Shown here piece by piece: positions 1 to 8,677 of a stretch of DNA of 64,000 bases (the first letter of the stretch is position 1; each line of letters begins with the position of its first letter). A model generated the notes under the pieces. The model searched no databases. It was not told the origin of the DNA and worked only from the letters and a program-made list of their open reading frames with translations. Made by a program: the position numbers and the translations under genes. Where the stretch lies: assembly GCF_002278135.3 (NCBI RefSeq), contig NZ_CP029425.2:3572001-3636000 (forward strand), written 5' to 3'. The DNA is from Bradyrhizobium ottawaense (lineage in GTDB: Bacteria; Pseudomonadota; Alphaproteobacteria; Rhizobiales; Xanthobacteraceae).

Positions 1-1
1 G

Positions 2-511
2 TTCGTCGACAAGCTCGTCCACATCAACCGCGTGGCCAAGGTCGTCAAGGGCGGCAAGCGCTTCGGTTTCGCAGCGCTGGTCGTGATCGGCGACCAGAAG
101 GGCCGCGCCGGCTTCGGTCACGGCAAGGCACGCGAAGTGCCGGAGGCGATCCGCAAGGCCACCGAGTCCGCCAAGCGCAACCTGACCCGCGTCTCGCTGC
201 GTGAGGGCCGCACGCTCCATCACGACATCGCCGGCCGTCATGGCGCGGGCCGTGTCTACCTGCGTGCAGCTCCCGCCGGTACCGGCATCATCGCCGGCGG
301 CCCGATGCGCGCCGTGTTCGAGACGCTCGGCGTCCAGGACGTGGTCGCCAAGTCGATCGGCTCGTCGAACCCCTACAACATGGTTCGCGCGACCTTCGAC
401 GCGCTGAAGCATCAGGATTCGCCGCGTTCGGTCGCAGCCCGCCGCAACATCAAGGTATCCACTCTGCAGTCCCGCCGTATCGGTGGTGATGCCGAGGCGG
501 CTGCCGACTAA
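2..511 (+). CDS. rpsE: 30S ribosomal protein S5, 5' end cut off by window start
   Basis: Small-subunit protein S5, needed for decoding accuracy and 30S assembly. The open frame enters from the left edge at base 2 ([13 protein letters not shown]...), so roughly the first 20-30 residues and the start codon lie outside the window. The visible part holds the S5 N-terminal double-stranded-RNA-binding fold ([24 protein letters not shown]) and the C-terminal domain ([30 protein letters not shown]). An internal GTG at 32 would give a protein without the start of the domain and is not the true start. It is followed after 23 bases by rpmD in normal spc-operon order. Confidence 0.97.
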   Translation, partial: FVDKLVHINRVAKVVKGGKRFGFAALVVIGDQKGRAGFGHGKAREVPEAIRKATESAKRNLTRVSLREGRTLHHDIAGRHGAGRVYLRAAPAGTGIIAGGPMRAVFETLGVQDVVAKSIGSSNPYNMVRATFDALKHQDSPRSVAARRNIKVSTLQSRRIGGDAEAAAD

Positions 512-534
512 CGGAAGCTCTGGAGTAGACTCCC

Positions 535-729
535 ATGGCCAAGGCCAGCAAGACGATCAAGCTCGAGCAGACCGGCAGCGCGATCCGGCGCCATCACTCG
601 CAGCGCTCGACGCTGATCGGGCTCAAGCTCAACAAGATCGGTCGCACCAGCGAACTGCAGGACACCCCGGCAGTCCGTGGCATGATCGAGAAGGTTCACC
701 ATCTCGTCCGCATCGTCGACGAGAAGTAA
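535..729 (+). CDS. rpmD: 50S ribosomal protein L30
   Basis: Short bacterial L30 (64 residues, normal length) of the large ribosomal subunit. The typical core is visible: [14 protein letters not shown], then [10 protein letters not shown] and the C-terminal [13 protein letters not shown]. The ATG at 535 is preceded by a GGAG element in CTCTGGAGTAG. It lies between rpsE and rplO, the conserved spc-operon order, and is presumably co-transcribed with them. Confidence 0.97.
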   Translation: MAKASKTIKLEQTGSAIRRHHSQRSTLIGLKLNKIGRTSELQDTPAVRGMIEKVHHLVRIVDEK

Positions 730-744
730 ATAAGGAGAAGGGCG

Positions 745-1230
745 ATGAAGCTCAGCGATATCGCCGACAACGCCGGCTCGCGCAAGAAGCGCATGCGCGT
801 CGGCCGTGGCATCGGTTCGGGCAAGGGCAAGCAGTCCGGCCGCGGCGGCAAGGGTCAGACCGCGCGTTCGGGCGTGCGCATCAAGGGTTTCGAAGGCGGC
901 CAGATGCCGATGCATCGCCGTCTGCCCAAGCGCGGCTTCAACAACATCTTCCGTGTCGAGTTCGCCGAGATCAATCTCGACCGGCTCCAGGAAGCGGTCG
1001 ATGCCAAGAAGATCGACGCCGGCAGCGTCGTGAACGTCGAGGCCCTGGTGAAGGGCGGCGTGCTGCGCCGGCCGAAGGGTGGTCTGCGGCTGCTCGGCCG
1101 CGGCGAGCTCAAGTCCAAGCTCAACATCGAAGTCCACGGCGCCACCAAGACCGCGATCGCCGCGGTCGAGAAGGCCGGCGGCTCGGTGAAGATCCTCGCC
1201 CCTGCCAAGGAAGAAGGCGAGGCGGCGTAA
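745..1230 (+). CDS. rplO: 50S ribosomal protein L15
   Basis: Large-subunit assembly protein L15, 161 residues. The N-terminal Gly/Arg/Lys-rich tail ([20 protein letters not shown], residues about 11-30) threads into rRNA in the family. The C-terminal domain carries [16 protein letters not shown] and ends with [11 protein letters not shown]. The ATG at 745 follows a clear AAGGAGAAG ribosome-binding site. It lies between rpmD and secY as in most bacteria. The 150-base gap that follows contains a hairpin and a TATAAT box. Confidence 0.97.
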   Translation: MKLSDIADNAGSRKKRMRVGRGIGSGKGKQSGRGGKGQTARSGVRIKGFEGGQMPMHRRLPKRGFNNIFRVEFAEINLDRLQEAVDAKKIDAGSVVNVEALVKGGVLRRPKGGLRLLGRGELKSKLNIEVHGATKTAIAAVEKAGGSVKILAPAKEEGEAA

Positions 1231-1243
1231 CAACTGCGTCATT

Positions 1244-1265
1244 GGCCCGCGGCTCGCGGGCCTTT
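1244..1265 (+). terminator. Hairpin after rplO, possible weak terminator or attenuator
   Basis: GGCCCGCG (1244-1251), loop GCT, CGCGGGCC (1255-1262), followed by only TTTA. The 8-bp GC stem is perfect but the T-run is very short. Any termination would therefore be partial and would reduce read-through from the ribosomal genes into secY. Confidence 0.35.
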
Positions 1266-1322
1266 ACGCGTGCGGGACGTGGACTTATCGAAGCCGAGCC
1301 CCAGATAATGTCCGGTGTCCGG

Positions 1323-1328
1323 TATAAT
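1323..1328 (+). promoter_or_regulatory. Perfect TATAAT -10 element upstream of secY
   Basis: TATAAT lies 52 bases before the secY ATG. It sits in a small repeated context in which ATAATGTCCGGT is followed by GTCCGGTATAATGT. No good -35 hexamer is present at 16-18 bases spacing, so an internal secY promoter is only a possibility. Confidence 0.25.
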
Positions 1329-1380
1329 GTAGCCCGGCCGCGGGCATGACGGCGCAATAGGCGGCGGGAGAAAGTCCAAG

Positions 1381-2712
1381 ATGGCCTCTGCAGCGGAACA
1401 ACTGGCAGCCAATCTCAATTTCGGTGCGTTTGCCAAGGCTGACGAACTGAAGAAGCGCATCTGGTTCACCCTGGGTGCGCTGCTCGTTTATCGGCTCGGG
1501 ACCTACATCCCGCTCCCCGGCATCGATCCCAATATCTGGGAGCAGGTGTTCCGCTCCCAGGCGGGCGGCATCCTCGGCATGTTCAACATGTTCGCCGGCG
1601 GCGGCATCCACCGCATGGCGATCTTCGCCTTGAACATCATGCCGTATATCTCGGCCTCGATCATCATCCAGCTCCTCACCACCGTCTCGCCGCAACTCGA
1701 GGCGCTGAAGAAGGAAGGCGAGTCCGGCCGCAAGCTGCTGAACCAGTACACCCGCTATCTCACGGTGATCCTGGCCGCGTTCCAGTCCTACGGCATCGCG
1801 GTGGGCCTCGAGGGCGCCGGCAACGTCGTCAGCGACCCCGGCCTGTTCTTCCGCCTGTCCACCGCGATCACGCTGACCGGCGGCACCATGTTCCTGATGT
1901 GGCTGGGCGAGCAGATCACCTCGCGCGGCATCGGCAACGGCATCTCGCTGATCATTCTCGCCGGCATCGTCGCCGAGCTGCCCGCCGCGCTCGCCAACAT
2001 GCTCGAGCTCGGCCGTCAGGGCGCGATGTCGACCGGCCTGATCCTGGTCGTCATCATCATGGCGGTCGCCGTGATCGCCTTCATCGTGTTCATGGAGCGC
2101 GCGCAGCGCCGCCTCCTGATCCAGTATCCGAAGCGCCAGGTCGGCAACAAGATGTTCGAGGGCCAGTCCTCGCATCTGCCGCTCAAGCTCAACACCTCCG
2201 GCGTGATCCCGCCGATCTTCGCGTCCTCGCTGCTGCTGCTGCCGACTACGGTTGCGAACTTCAACGCGGGCAGCGGGCCGGAATGGTTCCAGTGGATCAC
2301 GACCCAGCTCGGCCATGGCCGTCCGCTGTTCCTGATCATGTATCTGGCGCTGATCGTGTTCTTCGCCTTCTTCTACACCGCGATCGTATTCAACCCGACC
2401 GAGACCGCGGACAATCTGAAGAAGCACGGCGGCTTCATTCCGGGCATCCGTCCCGGCGAGCGTACCGCGGAATATATCGACTACGTGCTGTCGCGCATCA
2501 CCGTGCTCGGCGCGGTCTATCTGGCGATCGTCTGCTTGATCCCGGAGATCCTGATCTCCTACGCGTCGGTGCCGTTCTACTTCGGCGGCACCTCGCTGCT
2601 GATCGTGGTCAGCGTCACCATGGACACGGTGGCACAGGTGCAGGGTTATCTGCTGGCGCATCAGTACGAAGGCCTGATCCGCAAGTCGAAGCTGCGCGGC
2701 CGCCGTAGATGA
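1381..2712 (+). CDS. secY: Preprotein translocase channel subunit SecY
   Basis: Canonical inner-membrane channel of the Sec translocon, partner of SecE, SecG, SecA and the ribosome. It has 443 residues and ten hydrophobic segments. Signature regions: plug segment between TM1 and TM2 (GGILGMFNMFAGGG, about residues 62-75); pore-ring helix IMPYISASIIIQLL (86-99); gate helix with GIGNGISLIILAGI; cytosolic loop 4 with YPKRQVGNKMFEGQSSHLPL; and cytosolic loop 5 with HGGFIPGIRPGERTAEYID, where the essential arginine is residue 357, the same number as in E. coli. The start is the ATG at 1381 after GGCGGGAGAAAG. The stop codon overlaps the start of a second secY-like gene by four bases (ATGA). Confidence 0.98.
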   Translation: MASAAEQLAANLNFGAFAKADELKKRIWFTLGALLVYRLGTYIPLPGIDPNIWEQVFRSQAGGILGMFNMFAGGGIHRMAIFALNIMPYISASIIIQLLTTVSPQLEALKKEGESGRKLLNQYTRYLTVILAAFQSYGIAVGLEGAGNVVSDPGLFFRLSTAITLTGGTMFLMWLGEQITSRGIGNGISLIILAGIVAELPAALANMLELGRQGAMSTGLILVVIIMAVAVIAFIVFMERAQRRLLIQYPKRQVGNKMFEGQSSHLPLKLNTSGVIPPIFASSLLLLPTTVANFNAGSGPEWFQWITTQLGHGRPLFLIMYLALIVFFAFFYTAIVFNPTETADNLKKHGGFIPGIRPGERTAEYIDYVLSRITVLGAVYLAIVCLIPEILISYASVPFYFGGTSLLIVVSVTMDTVAQVQGYLLAHQYEGLIRKSKLRGRRR

Positions 2713-3920
2713 GAAGGGAGCTCGCGCGCCGGATCGCTTTCACGATTGGCGCGCTGCTCCTCTTCAGGCTCGGCACCCAGGTTCCGTTCGTCGGGATGGG
2801 GGCGCCGGGCCCGTCGTTCTCAGGCGAACATGTGGTTCGCTTTTCGATCTTCGCGCTCGGTATCCTTCCCTATCTGACGGCCGCGATCGTCGTCCGGCTT
2901 GTTTCGCTGGTATCGCGGCGCTTGAGCTCGCTCGAGAGATCGGGCGAGCGCGGCCGGCGCAGGATCTCCGGCTACACGCTGATCGTGACTCTGGTCTTCA
3001 CCACCTTCCAGGCCTACGGCTACGCCTCGACCATCCGGACAATTCCGGCGCTGGTCCCCGATCCCGACGAATGGCCCGTGCTCGCGGCCACGGCCTCGAT
3101 CGTGGGTGGCGTGTTCGTCCTGGTCTGGCTCAGCGAACAGATCACCCGCCACGGCATCGGCAATGGCCTGGCGCTGCTGCTCAGCGTCAATATTCTCGTT
3201 CATGTCCCGGTCGACATCGCCGGCATCGCACGCCTTCTGCAGGACGGCCAGGTATCCGGCATTGTCGTGCTGGTCCACGCGCTCGTCTGGATCGGGGTCG
3301 TCGCCCTGATCGTCTTCGTCGAAGGTGCGCGACGCAATGTCGGCGTCGAGTTCGCCGAGCGCAGACTCGGAGATCGCCTGCTGCCCGCGCGAGCAGCGAT
3401 TCTCCCGATCAAGATCAACAGTGCAGGTTTTCTGGTGCCGGCCACGGTGGCGCCCTGGATCCTGTTTCTGCCGGTGGCCGGTTTGGCCTACGTCTTTGGT
3501 GCCGATACGCCGTGGGTCGCCGCCGCCTACCGGCACCTTGGTTTTGGCATGCTGGCCCATCTGGTGCTTGGATCGGTTGCGATCTTTGTGCTGGCCTTCA
3601 TCTACACGGCCTACGTCGTCGATCCCGAGCACGCGGCCAAATCCCTGGCCGCGCGCGACGGCACGATTCCCGGTGTCGCGCCGGGCGAGGCGACCGCCGA
3701 CTATCTCGACCGCGTCGTGTCATTGACGACAGTCGTCGGAGCCGTCTACCTGACTGTGTTGCAGTTGATTCCGGAGGTCTTCGAGCTTTACGGGATCGGG
3801 CTGCCTTATAGTATGATGATCAATGGCGGTGGGGCGCTGGTTGTGGTTTGCACCGCTCTTGATATCAAAACACAGGTGCGCGACGTATCGCTCACCAATC
3901 CGGGGGGCGTACGCCGATGA
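2709..3920 (+). CDS. Divergent SecY paralog without plug segment and without the conserved loop-5 arginine
   Basis: A 403-residue membrane protein that aligns by eye with the upstream SecY from end to end: [20 protein letters not shown] (TM1), [21 protein letters not shown] (TM2), [18 protein letters not shown] (loop 2/3), [16 protein letters not shown] (TM5), [19 protein letters not shown] (TM7) and [19 protein letters not shown] (loop 5). Three differences stand out. The N-terminal amphipathic segment is missing. The stretch between TM1 and TM2 is about 16 residues shorter, so the channel plug is absent. The loop-5 arginine equivalent to R357 of canonical SecY is alanine 324. Both ends overlap neighbours by ATGA (secY upstream, adk downstream), indicating translational coupling. 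Its substrate or partner is unknown, and it is not the Gram-positive accessory SecY2 by context. Confidence 0.9.
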   Translation: MRRELARRIAFTIGALLLFRLGTQVPFVGMGAPGPSFSGEHVVRFSIFALGILPYLTAAIVVRLVSLVSRRLSSLERSGERGRRRISGYTLIVTLVFTTFQAYGYASTIRTIPALVPDPDEWPVLAATASIVGGVFVLVWLSEQITRHGIGNGLALLLSVNILVHVPVDIAGIARLLQDGQVSGIVVLVHALVWIGVVALIVFVEGARRNVGVEFAERRLGDRLLPARAAILPIKINSAGFLVPATVAPWILFLPVAGLAYVFGADTPWVAAAYRHLGFGMLAHLVLGSVAIFVLAFIYTAYVVDPEHAAKSLAARDGTIPGVAPGEATADYLDRVVSLTTVVGAVYLTVLQLIPEVFELYGIGLPYSMMINGGGALVVVCTALDIKTQVRDVSLTNPGGVRR

Positions 3921-4807
3921 GAATTATACTTCTGGGACCGCCGGGGTCGGGCAAGGGGACCCAGGCGCAGTTGCTGGTGCAACGCTATGGCATCGTCCAG
4001 CTCTCGACCGGCGAGATGCTGCGTGCTGCGGTTGCGGCCGGTACGCCGGTCGGGCTGAAGGCCAAGGAGATCATGGCCAGCGGTGGTCTCGTACCCGACG
4101 AGGTCGTGGTCGGAATCATCTCCGATCGGATCGACCAGCCGGACGCCAAGAACGGTTTCATCCTCGACGGTTTCCCGCGCACCGTGCCGCAGGCCGAGGC
4201 GCTGGACGAACTGCTCAAGCACAAGCACCTCAAGCTCGACGCCGTGATCGAGCTCCGCGTCAACGAGAGCGCGCTGCTGAACCGTGTCGAGACCCGCGTT
4301 GCCCAGATGCGTGAGCGCGGGGAGGAGGTCCGACTCGACGACACGCCGGAGGTCCTGACCAAGCGCTTAGCCAGCTACCGCAACCAGACGGAACCGCTGA
4401 TTCACTACTATTCCGAGCGGCGCAAGCTCTCGACCATCGACGGTATGATGGCCATCGACGAGGTCACCCGCGCCATTCATCGCCAGCTCCTGGCGTTAGG
4501 GGCAGTCGAGCCCAAGACCCACGCCAAAAGCGCAGCCAAGGCGGGCCCGGCCAAGAAGGCCAAGGCCAGCAAGAAGGCGAGCAAGAAAGCCAGGAAAACA
4601 GCCAAACAGCCCTCCAAAACGACCAAAAAACCCGCCAAATCGGCCAAAAAGGCCGCCAAGACGGCGGTGAGGGGCCCCAAGAAGACGGCCAAGAAAGCCG
4701 GCAAGAAAGCGGCGAAAAAGGCAGCCCAAAAGACCGCCAAGAAGGCTGTCAAAAAGGGTGCCAAAAAGGCCGCAAAAAAGGTCACGAAAAAGCGAGCTAA
4801 GCGCTAG
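3917..4807 (+). CDS. adk: Adenylate kinase with a long histone-H1-like Lys/Ala C-terminal tail
   Basis: Catalyses ATP + AMP = 2 ADP. Residues 1 to about 195 are a short-type kinase without the large LID insert. The P-loop GPPGSGKGT is at 7-15, the AMP-binding region STGEMLR at 30-36, DGFPRT at 84-89, and the reduced [23 protein letters not shown] at 126-145. Residues from about 200 to 296 form a low-complexity tail of KKA/KAAKK units, lysine-rich and almost free of acidic residues. It resembles bacterial H1-like proteins and is not part of the normal enzyme (usual length 180-220). The frame is continuous, with no frameshift or stop between domains. The start overlaps the SecY paralog's stop (ATGA). 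Confidence 0.96.
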   Translation: MRIILLGPPGSGKGTQAQLLVQRYGIVQLSTGEMLRAAVAAGTPVGLKAKEIMASGGLVPDEVVVGIISDRIDQPDAKNGFILDGFPRTVPQAEALDELLKHKHLKLDAVIELRVNESALLNRVETRVAQMRERGEEVRLDDTPEVLTKRLASYRNQTEPLIHYYSERRKLSTIDGMMAIDEVTRAIHRQLLALGAVEPKTHAKSAAKAGPAKKAKASKKASKKARKTAKQPSKTTKKPAKSAKKAAKTAVRGPKKTAKKAGKKAAKKAAQKTAKKAVKKGAKKAAKKVTKKRAKR

Positions 4808-4994
4808 CAGCGGTTGACGAAAGCCCCTGGAATCCCCTAATAAGCCCCGCATCCAAGTCGGATAGTTTCAAACGATGCCGGGCCCCAGGAAGACCAGGGG
4901 TGGGCGTCGTGTTCGCGTTTGTGAACACCTGCCCGAGAAACCAAGCACTTAAAGACCGGTTCCTGACGAGGGATCGGCAACAGGAGAGAAGGCC

Positions 4995-5363
4995 GTGGCC
5001 CGTATTGCCGGCGTGAACATCCCGACCAACAAGCGCGTGCTGATCGCGCTCCAGTATATCCATGGCATCGGTCAGAAGATCGCCGGTGAGATCCTGGAGA
5101 AGGTGAAGATCCCCGTGGATCGTCGCGTCAATCAGCTGAGCGACGCCGAAGTGCTCCAGATCCGCGAAGTGATCGACCGCGACTATCTCGTCGAGGGCGA
5201 CCTGCGTCGTGAGGTCGGCATCAACATCAAGCGTCTGATGGACCTCGGCTGCTATCGCGGCCTGCGTCATCGTCGCGGCCTGCCGGTACGCGGCCAGCGC
5301 ACCCACACCAATGCGCGCACGCGCAAGGGTCCGGCCAAGGCCATCGCCGGCAAGAAGAAGTAA
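4995..5363 (+). CDS. rpsM: 30S ribosomal protein S13
   Basis: Head protein of the small subunit contacting the P-site tRNA and the B1 bridges. It has 122 residues: [25 protein letters not shown] at the N-terminus, helix-two-turn-helix core, and the basic tail [22 protein letters not shown] that reaches the tRNAs. The start codon is GTG at 4995, chosen because ACAGGAGAG lies 8-14 bases upstream and the family begins MARIAGV. It opens the alpha operon (rpsM-rpsK-rpoA-rplQ). The 187 bases before it, after adk, probably contain its leader and promoter, but no clear hexamers were identified. Confidence 0.97.
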   Translation: MARIAGVNIPTNKRVLIALQYIHGIGQKIAGEILEKVKIPVDRRVNQLSDAEVLQIREVIDRDYLVEGDLRREVGINIKRLMDLGCYRGLRHRRGLPVRGQRTHTNARTRKGPAKAIAGKKK

Positions 5364-5381
5364 GTTTTCGAATCCAATCGC

Positions 5382-5420
5382 GGCGTGTGGCGAACAGGGA
5401 TGACCCGTTCGCCACGCGCC
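5382..5420 (+). other. Hairpin in the rpsM-rpsK gap
   Basis: GGCGTGTGGCGAAC (5382-5395) pairs with GTTCGCCACGCGCC (5407-5420) with a single G-U wobble, loop of 11 bases, followed by TTTCG. The stem is long but there is no real T-run. It could be a partial terminator, a processing site or an mRNA stabiliser within the operon. Confidence 0.5.
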
Positions 5421-5485
5421 TTTCGTTCCACAGGTGTAGCCGCTGGCATTACGGCGGCGTTTGAGATCTTCAGGAAAGGTACTCT

Positions 5486-5875
5486 ATGGGCAAGGAAGCC
5501 ACCCGCGTTCGTCGTCGTGAGCGCAAGAACATCGCCTCCGGCGTCGCGCACGTGAACTCGTCGTTCAACAACACGACCATCACCATCACCGACGCGCAGG
5601 GCAACACGATTGCCTGGTCTTCCGCCGGCACGATGGGCTTCAAGGGCTCGCGCAAGTCGACCCCGTACGCCGCGCAGGTTGCCGCCGAGGACGTGTCCAA
5701 GAAGGCGCAGGAGCACGGCATGCGCACGCTGGAAGTCGAAGTCGCAGGTCCCGGTTCGGGCCGCGAGTCGGCGCTCCGCGCGCTTCAGGCCGCGGGCTTC
5801 ACCGTCACCTCGATCCGTGACGTGACCACGATCCCGCACAACGGTTGCCGTCCCCGCAAGCGTCGGCGCGTTTGA
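5486..5875 (+). CDS. rpsK: 30S ribosomal protein S11
   Basis: Platform protein of the small subunit that helps form the mRNA exit channel near the anti-Shine-Dalgarno sequence. It has 129 residues, with [33 protein letters not shown] and the C-terminal signature [22 protein letters not shown] (split here only to describe it). The ATG at 5486 follows AGGAAAGG. Second gene of the alpha operon. Normal length and no anomalies. Confidence 0.97.
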   Translation: MGKEATRVRRRERKNIASGVAHVNSSFNNTTITITDAQGNTIAWSSAGTMGFKGSRKSTPYAAQVAAEDVSKKAQEHGMRTLEVEVAGPGSGRESALRALQAAGFTVTSIRDVTTIPHNGCRPRKRRRV

Positions 5876-5882
5876 TTTCGAG

Positions 5883-5942
5883 TTGCGGGCGCATTGGCGC
5901 CCGCAATGACTTTTCTAAGAAGCCGCGGGAATGATCCGCGGC
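5883..5942 (+). other. Two consecutive hairpins in the rpsK-rpoA gap
   Basis: TTGCGGGCGC (5883-5892) pairs perfectly with GCGCCCGCAA (5897-5906) around ATTG. GCCGCGG (5922-5928) pairs with CCGCGGC (5936-5942) around a 7-base loop and is followed by CTTTC. The first is followed by TGACTTTTCT. They may tune relative expression of rpoA against the ribosomal proteins, but this is inferred from structure alone. Confidence 0.5.
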
Positions 5943-5987
5943 CTTTCTCCAACGCCAGTATTTGAGCTTTCAAATTGACTGGCCTGT

Positions 5988-7019
5988 ATGGGTGAAACAG
6001 TGACGATCCAGAAAAATTGGCAAGAACTGATTCGACCGAACAAGCTCCAGGTCACGTCCGGCAGCGATTCGAACCGTTTCGCGACCATCGTCGCCGAGCC
6101 GCTCGAGCGCGGCTTCGGCCAGACGCTCGGCAACGCGCTGCGCCGCATCCTGCTCTCCTCGCTCCAGGGCGCGGCAGTGCAGTCGGTGCACATCGACGGC
6201 GTGCTGCACGAGTTCTCCTCGATCGCTGGCGTTCGTGAGGACGTCACCGACATCGTGCTCAACATCAAGGACATCTCGATCAAGATGCAGGGCGAAGGCC
6301 CCAAGCGCATGGTCGTGAAGAAGCAGGGCCCGGGCGTCGTCACCGCCGGCGACATCCAGACCGTCGGCGACGTCGTGGTGCTGAACCCCGATCTGCAGAT
6401 CTGCACCCTCGACGAGGGCGCGGAGATCCGCATGGAGTTCACGGTCGCCACCGGCAAGGGCTACGTGCCCGCCGAGCGCAACCGCCCCGAGGACGCGCCG
6501 ATCGGCCTGATCCCTGTCGACAGCCTGTACTCGCCGGTCCGCAAGGTCTCCTACAAGGTCGAGAACACCCGCGAGGGCCAGATCCTCGACTACGACAAGC
6601 TGACCATGACGATCGAGACCAACGGCGCGATCTCGCCGGATGACTCCGTGGCTTACGCCGCGCGCATCCTGCAGGATCAGCTCAACGTGTTCGTCAACTT
6701 CGAAGAGCCGCGCAAGGAAGTTGCCCAGGAGATCATCCCGGACCTCGCCTTCAACCCGGCCTTCCTCAAGAAGGTGGACGAGCTCGAGCTGTCGGTGCGT
6801 TCGGCCAACTGCTTGAAGAACGACAACATCGTCTACATCGGCGACCTCGTGCAGAAGAGCGAGGCGGAAATGCTCCGCACTCCGAACTTCGGCCGCAAGT
6901 CGCTGAACGAGATCAAGGAAGTGCTGGCCCAGATGGGTCTGCATCTCGGCATGGAAGTGCCGGGCTGGCCGCCGGAGAACATCGACGAGCTCGCCAAGCG
7001 CTTCGAGGATCACTACTGA
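5988..7019 (+). CDS. rpoA: RNA polymerase alpha subunit
   Basis: Scaffold for RNA polymerase assembly (N-terminal domain dimer) and contact for activators and UP elements (C-terminal domain). It has 343 residues. [32 protein letters not shown] region at about 29-58 with [13 protein letters not shown]. The linker is followed by the CTD with [21 protein letters not shown] and [15 protein letters not shown]. The ATG at 5988 gives [20 protein letters not shown], the usual alphaproteobacterial N-terminus; a GTG at 6000 would remove four residues. It lies in the alpha operon between rpsK and rplQ. Confidence 0.98.
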   Translation: MGETVTIQKNWQELIRPNKLQVTSGSDSNRFATIVAEPLERGFGQTLGNALRRILLSSLQGAAVQSVHIDGVLHEFSSIAGVREDVTDIVLNIKDISIKMQGEGPKRMVVKKQGPGVVTAGDIQTVGDVVVLNPDLQICTLDEGAEIRMEFTVATGKGYVPAERNRPEDAPIGLIPVDSLYSPVRKVSYKVENTREGQILDYDKLTMTIETNGAISPDDSVAYAARILQDQLNVFVNFEEPRKEVAQEIIPDLAFNPAFLKKVDELELSVRSANCLKNDNIVYIGDLVQKSEAEMLRTPNFGRKSLNEIKEVLAQMGLHLGMEVPGWPPENIDELAKRFEDHY

Positions 7020-7034
7020 TCCGAGCTACGACAG

Positions 7035-7063
7035 GCTAAAGCGCGAGTTCATCGCGCTTTAGC
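7035..7063 (+). other. Perfect 12-bp hairpin between rpoA and rplQ
   Basis: GCTAAAGCGCGA (7035-7046) and TCGCGCTTTAGC (7052-7063) are perfectly complementary around GTTCA. No T-run follows, so it is more likely an RNA-stability or processing element than a terminator. Confidence 0.5.
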
Positions 7064-7139
7064 GGGCGAACGCAGGCAGCCCACCTGAGCAACATGTCCG
7101 ACGAACCGTCGCGGCAGTTTTTACGTAAGGAATAGTCAC

Positions 7140-7556
7140 ATGCGTCACGGCAAGGTTCATCGGAAGCTCAATCGCACTGCCGAGCATCGCCGCGCGATGT
7201 TCGCCAATATGTGCGCCGCGCTGATCAAGCACGAGCAGATCGTCACCACGCTGCCGAAGGCGAAGGAATTGCGTCCGATCGTCGAGAAGCTCGTCACCCT
7301 CGGCAAGAAGGGTGGGCTGGCCATGCGCCGCCAGGCCATCTCCGAGATGCGCGACAAGGACCAGGTCAAGAAGCTGTTCGACGTGCTGGCGCCTCGCTAC
7401 AAGGACCGTCAGGGCGGCTACACCCGCATCATCAAGGCCGGCTTCCGCTACGGCGACAATGCCGCGATGGCCGTGATAGAGTTCGTCGATCGCGACGTCG
7501 ATGCCAAGGGCCAGGATTCCGGTCCGGTGCAGGAGAAGGAAGCCGAGGCGGCGTAA
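7140..7556 (+). CDS. rplQ: 50S ribosomal protein L17
   Basis: Large-subunit protein near the exit tunnel. It has 138 residues beginning [20 protein letters not shown], followed by [19 protein letters not shown] and [20 protein letters not shown], all typical of L17. The C-terminus is extended by an acidic/Gln tail (about residues 120-138), as in related alphaproteobacteria. ATG at 7140 follows TAAGGAATAGT. It is the last gene of the ribosomal region and is followed by a strong intrinsic terminator. Confidence 0.97.
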   Translation: MRHGKVHRKLNRTAEHRRAMFANMCAALIKHEQIVTTLPKAKELRPIVEKLVTLGKKGGLAMRRQAISEMRDKDQVKKLFDVLAPRYKDRQGGYTRIIKAGFRYGDNAAMAVIEFVDRDVDAKGQDSGPVQEKEAEAA

Positions 7557-7578
7557 GCCGATCGGCATTGAATTCGAG

Positions 7579-7607
7579 AGCGGCGCCTTCGGGCGCCGCT
7601 TTTTTTT
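7579..7607 (+). terminator. Intrinsic terminator of the alpha operon
   Basis: AGCGGCGCC (7579-7587), UUCG tetraloop, GGCGCCGCT (7592-7600), then seven T residues. The perfect 9-bp stem with a stable UUCG loop and T-run, 20 bases after rplQ, is a textbook rho-independent terminator. Confidence 0.92.
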
Positions 7608-7756
7608 GGCCGGCGCCGTACCTTATCGGTGCTTGCGGTATCGTCCCGGCTTTCGCCGTGACGACGAGTCCATGCCTTCCTCACGCCTGAGTGAGCGCCA
7701 ATTGCGGTCTCATGTCGAGCGCCCGATATCTCCACCGACATTGATGGAGATGAGAC

Positions 7757-8545
7757 ATGAACATCGACCTTTCCGGAAAGACCGCCCTCGTAACCGGCTC
7801 GACGGCCGGCATCGGCCACGCCATCGCCAAAGGCCTCGCGGCCTCCGGCGCGAGTGTCGTGATCAACGGGCGCGGCCAGGACAAGGTCGATGCCGCCGTG
7901 CGCAAGCTGGAAGGGACGGGCGCGAAGGTGCGCGGTATCGCTGCCGACGTCTCGACCGCGGCGGGCTGCAAGGCGCTCGTTGCGGCGCTGCCAGAGGTCG
8001 ACATCCTCATCAACAACGCCGGCATCTTCGAGCCCAAGGATTTCTTCGAGATTCCGGACGAGGACTGGAGCCGCTTCTTCGAAGTCAACGTCATGAGCGG
8101 CGTGCGGCTGTCGCGCGCTTATCTGAAGGGCATGCTCAAGCGCAACTGGGGCCGCATCGTCTTCATCTCATCGGAGTCCGGGCTCAACATTCCCGTCGAG
8201 ATGATCCACTACGGCATGAGCAAGACGGCCCAGCTCTCGGTCGCGCGCGGTCTTGCGCAGCTTACCCGCGGCACCGGCGTCACCGTCAATTCCGTGCTGC
8301 CGGGCCCGACCATGTCGGAGGGCGTCGAGACTTTTGTGAAAGATCTCGCGAAGCAGAACGGTCAGTCCGTGGACGAGGCCGCCGCCAATTTCGTCAAGCA
8401 GCATCGCCCGAGCTCGCTGTTGCAACGCTTCGCCAGTGTCGACGAGATCGCCAACATGGTGGTCTATGTTGCGTCGAAGCAAGCGTCCGCGACCAACGGT
8501 GCGGCGCTGCGGGCCGAGGGCGGCATCGTCAATACCATCGCCTAG
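7757..8545 (+). CDS. Short-chain dehydrogenase/reductase (SDR)
   Basis: NAD(P)-dependent oxidoreductase of the classical SDR family, 262 residues, cytosolic. Visible motifs: cofactor loop TGSTAGIG (13-20), NNAG (86-89), catalytic Ser139 in FISSES, Tyr152 and Lys156 in HYGMSK, and substrate-loop PGPTMSEGVE after VNSVLPG. The ATG at 7757 follows GGAGATGAGAC. Substrate not predictable. It stands alone between the ribosomal terminator and an oppositely oriented oxidoreductase, with a palindromic repeat just downstream. Confidence 0.9.
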   Translation: MNIDLSGKTALVTGSTAGIGHAIAKGLAASGASVVINGRGQDKVDAAVRKLEGTGAKVRGIAADVSTAAGCKALVAALPEVDILINNAGIFEPKDFFEIPDEDWSRFFEVNVMSGVRLSRAYLKGMLKRNWGRIVFISSESGLNIPVEMIHYGMSKTAQLSVARGLAQLTRGTGVTVNSVLPGPTMSEGVETFVKDLAKQNGQSVDEAAANFVKQHRPSSLLQRFASVDEIANMVVYVASKQASATNGAALRAEGGIVNTIA

Positions 8546-8553
8546 GTGAGGCG

Positions 8554-8666
8554 GTAGGGTGGGTTAGCCGAGCAGATGCGCGAAGCGCATCTGCTCGGCG
8601 TAACCCACCACTGGTACTATCCGCGGACGCAGAAGAGGTGGGTTACGCTGCGCTAACCCACCCTAC
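8554..8666. repeat. Palindromic intergenic repeat, 'GTAGGGTGGG' family, copy 1
   Basis: Begins GTAGGGTGGGTTAGC and ends GCTAACCCACCCTAC, so the outer arms are inverted copies. Inside, CCGAGCAGATGCGC is followed by GCGCATCTGCTCGG (second palindrome) and GTAACCCACCA. It sits between convergent genes. Five further copies with the same ends but different centres occur in this window (20736, 26244, 29395, 37536, 37652). Confidence 0.9.
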
Positions 8667-8677
8667 GAGGCCTTCGC

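Noticed and set aside
1285..2661. Antisense frame opposite secY
   Set aside because: Peptide consists of D/H/R/E/G-rich low-complexity typical of complementary strands of GC-rich membrane-protein genes.
2709..3920. SecY paralog considered as the accessory SecY2 of Gram-positive SecA2/SecY2 systems
   Set aside because: No SecA2, Asp proteins or serine-rich adhesin genes; it resembles the adjacent SecY and lies in the spc operon, which points to local duplication.
4477..4852. Leu/Phe/Ala-rich antisense frames opposite the adk tail, which look like membrane proteins
   Set aside because: They are the complement of AAG/GCC repeats (Lys/Ala) and appear hydrophobic only for that reason.
8554..8666. 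Palindromic repeats considered as terminal inverted repeats of insertion sequences
   Set aside because: No transposase gene lies between or near any pair, the elements are only 90-125 bases, and the ends lack target-site duplications that I can see.
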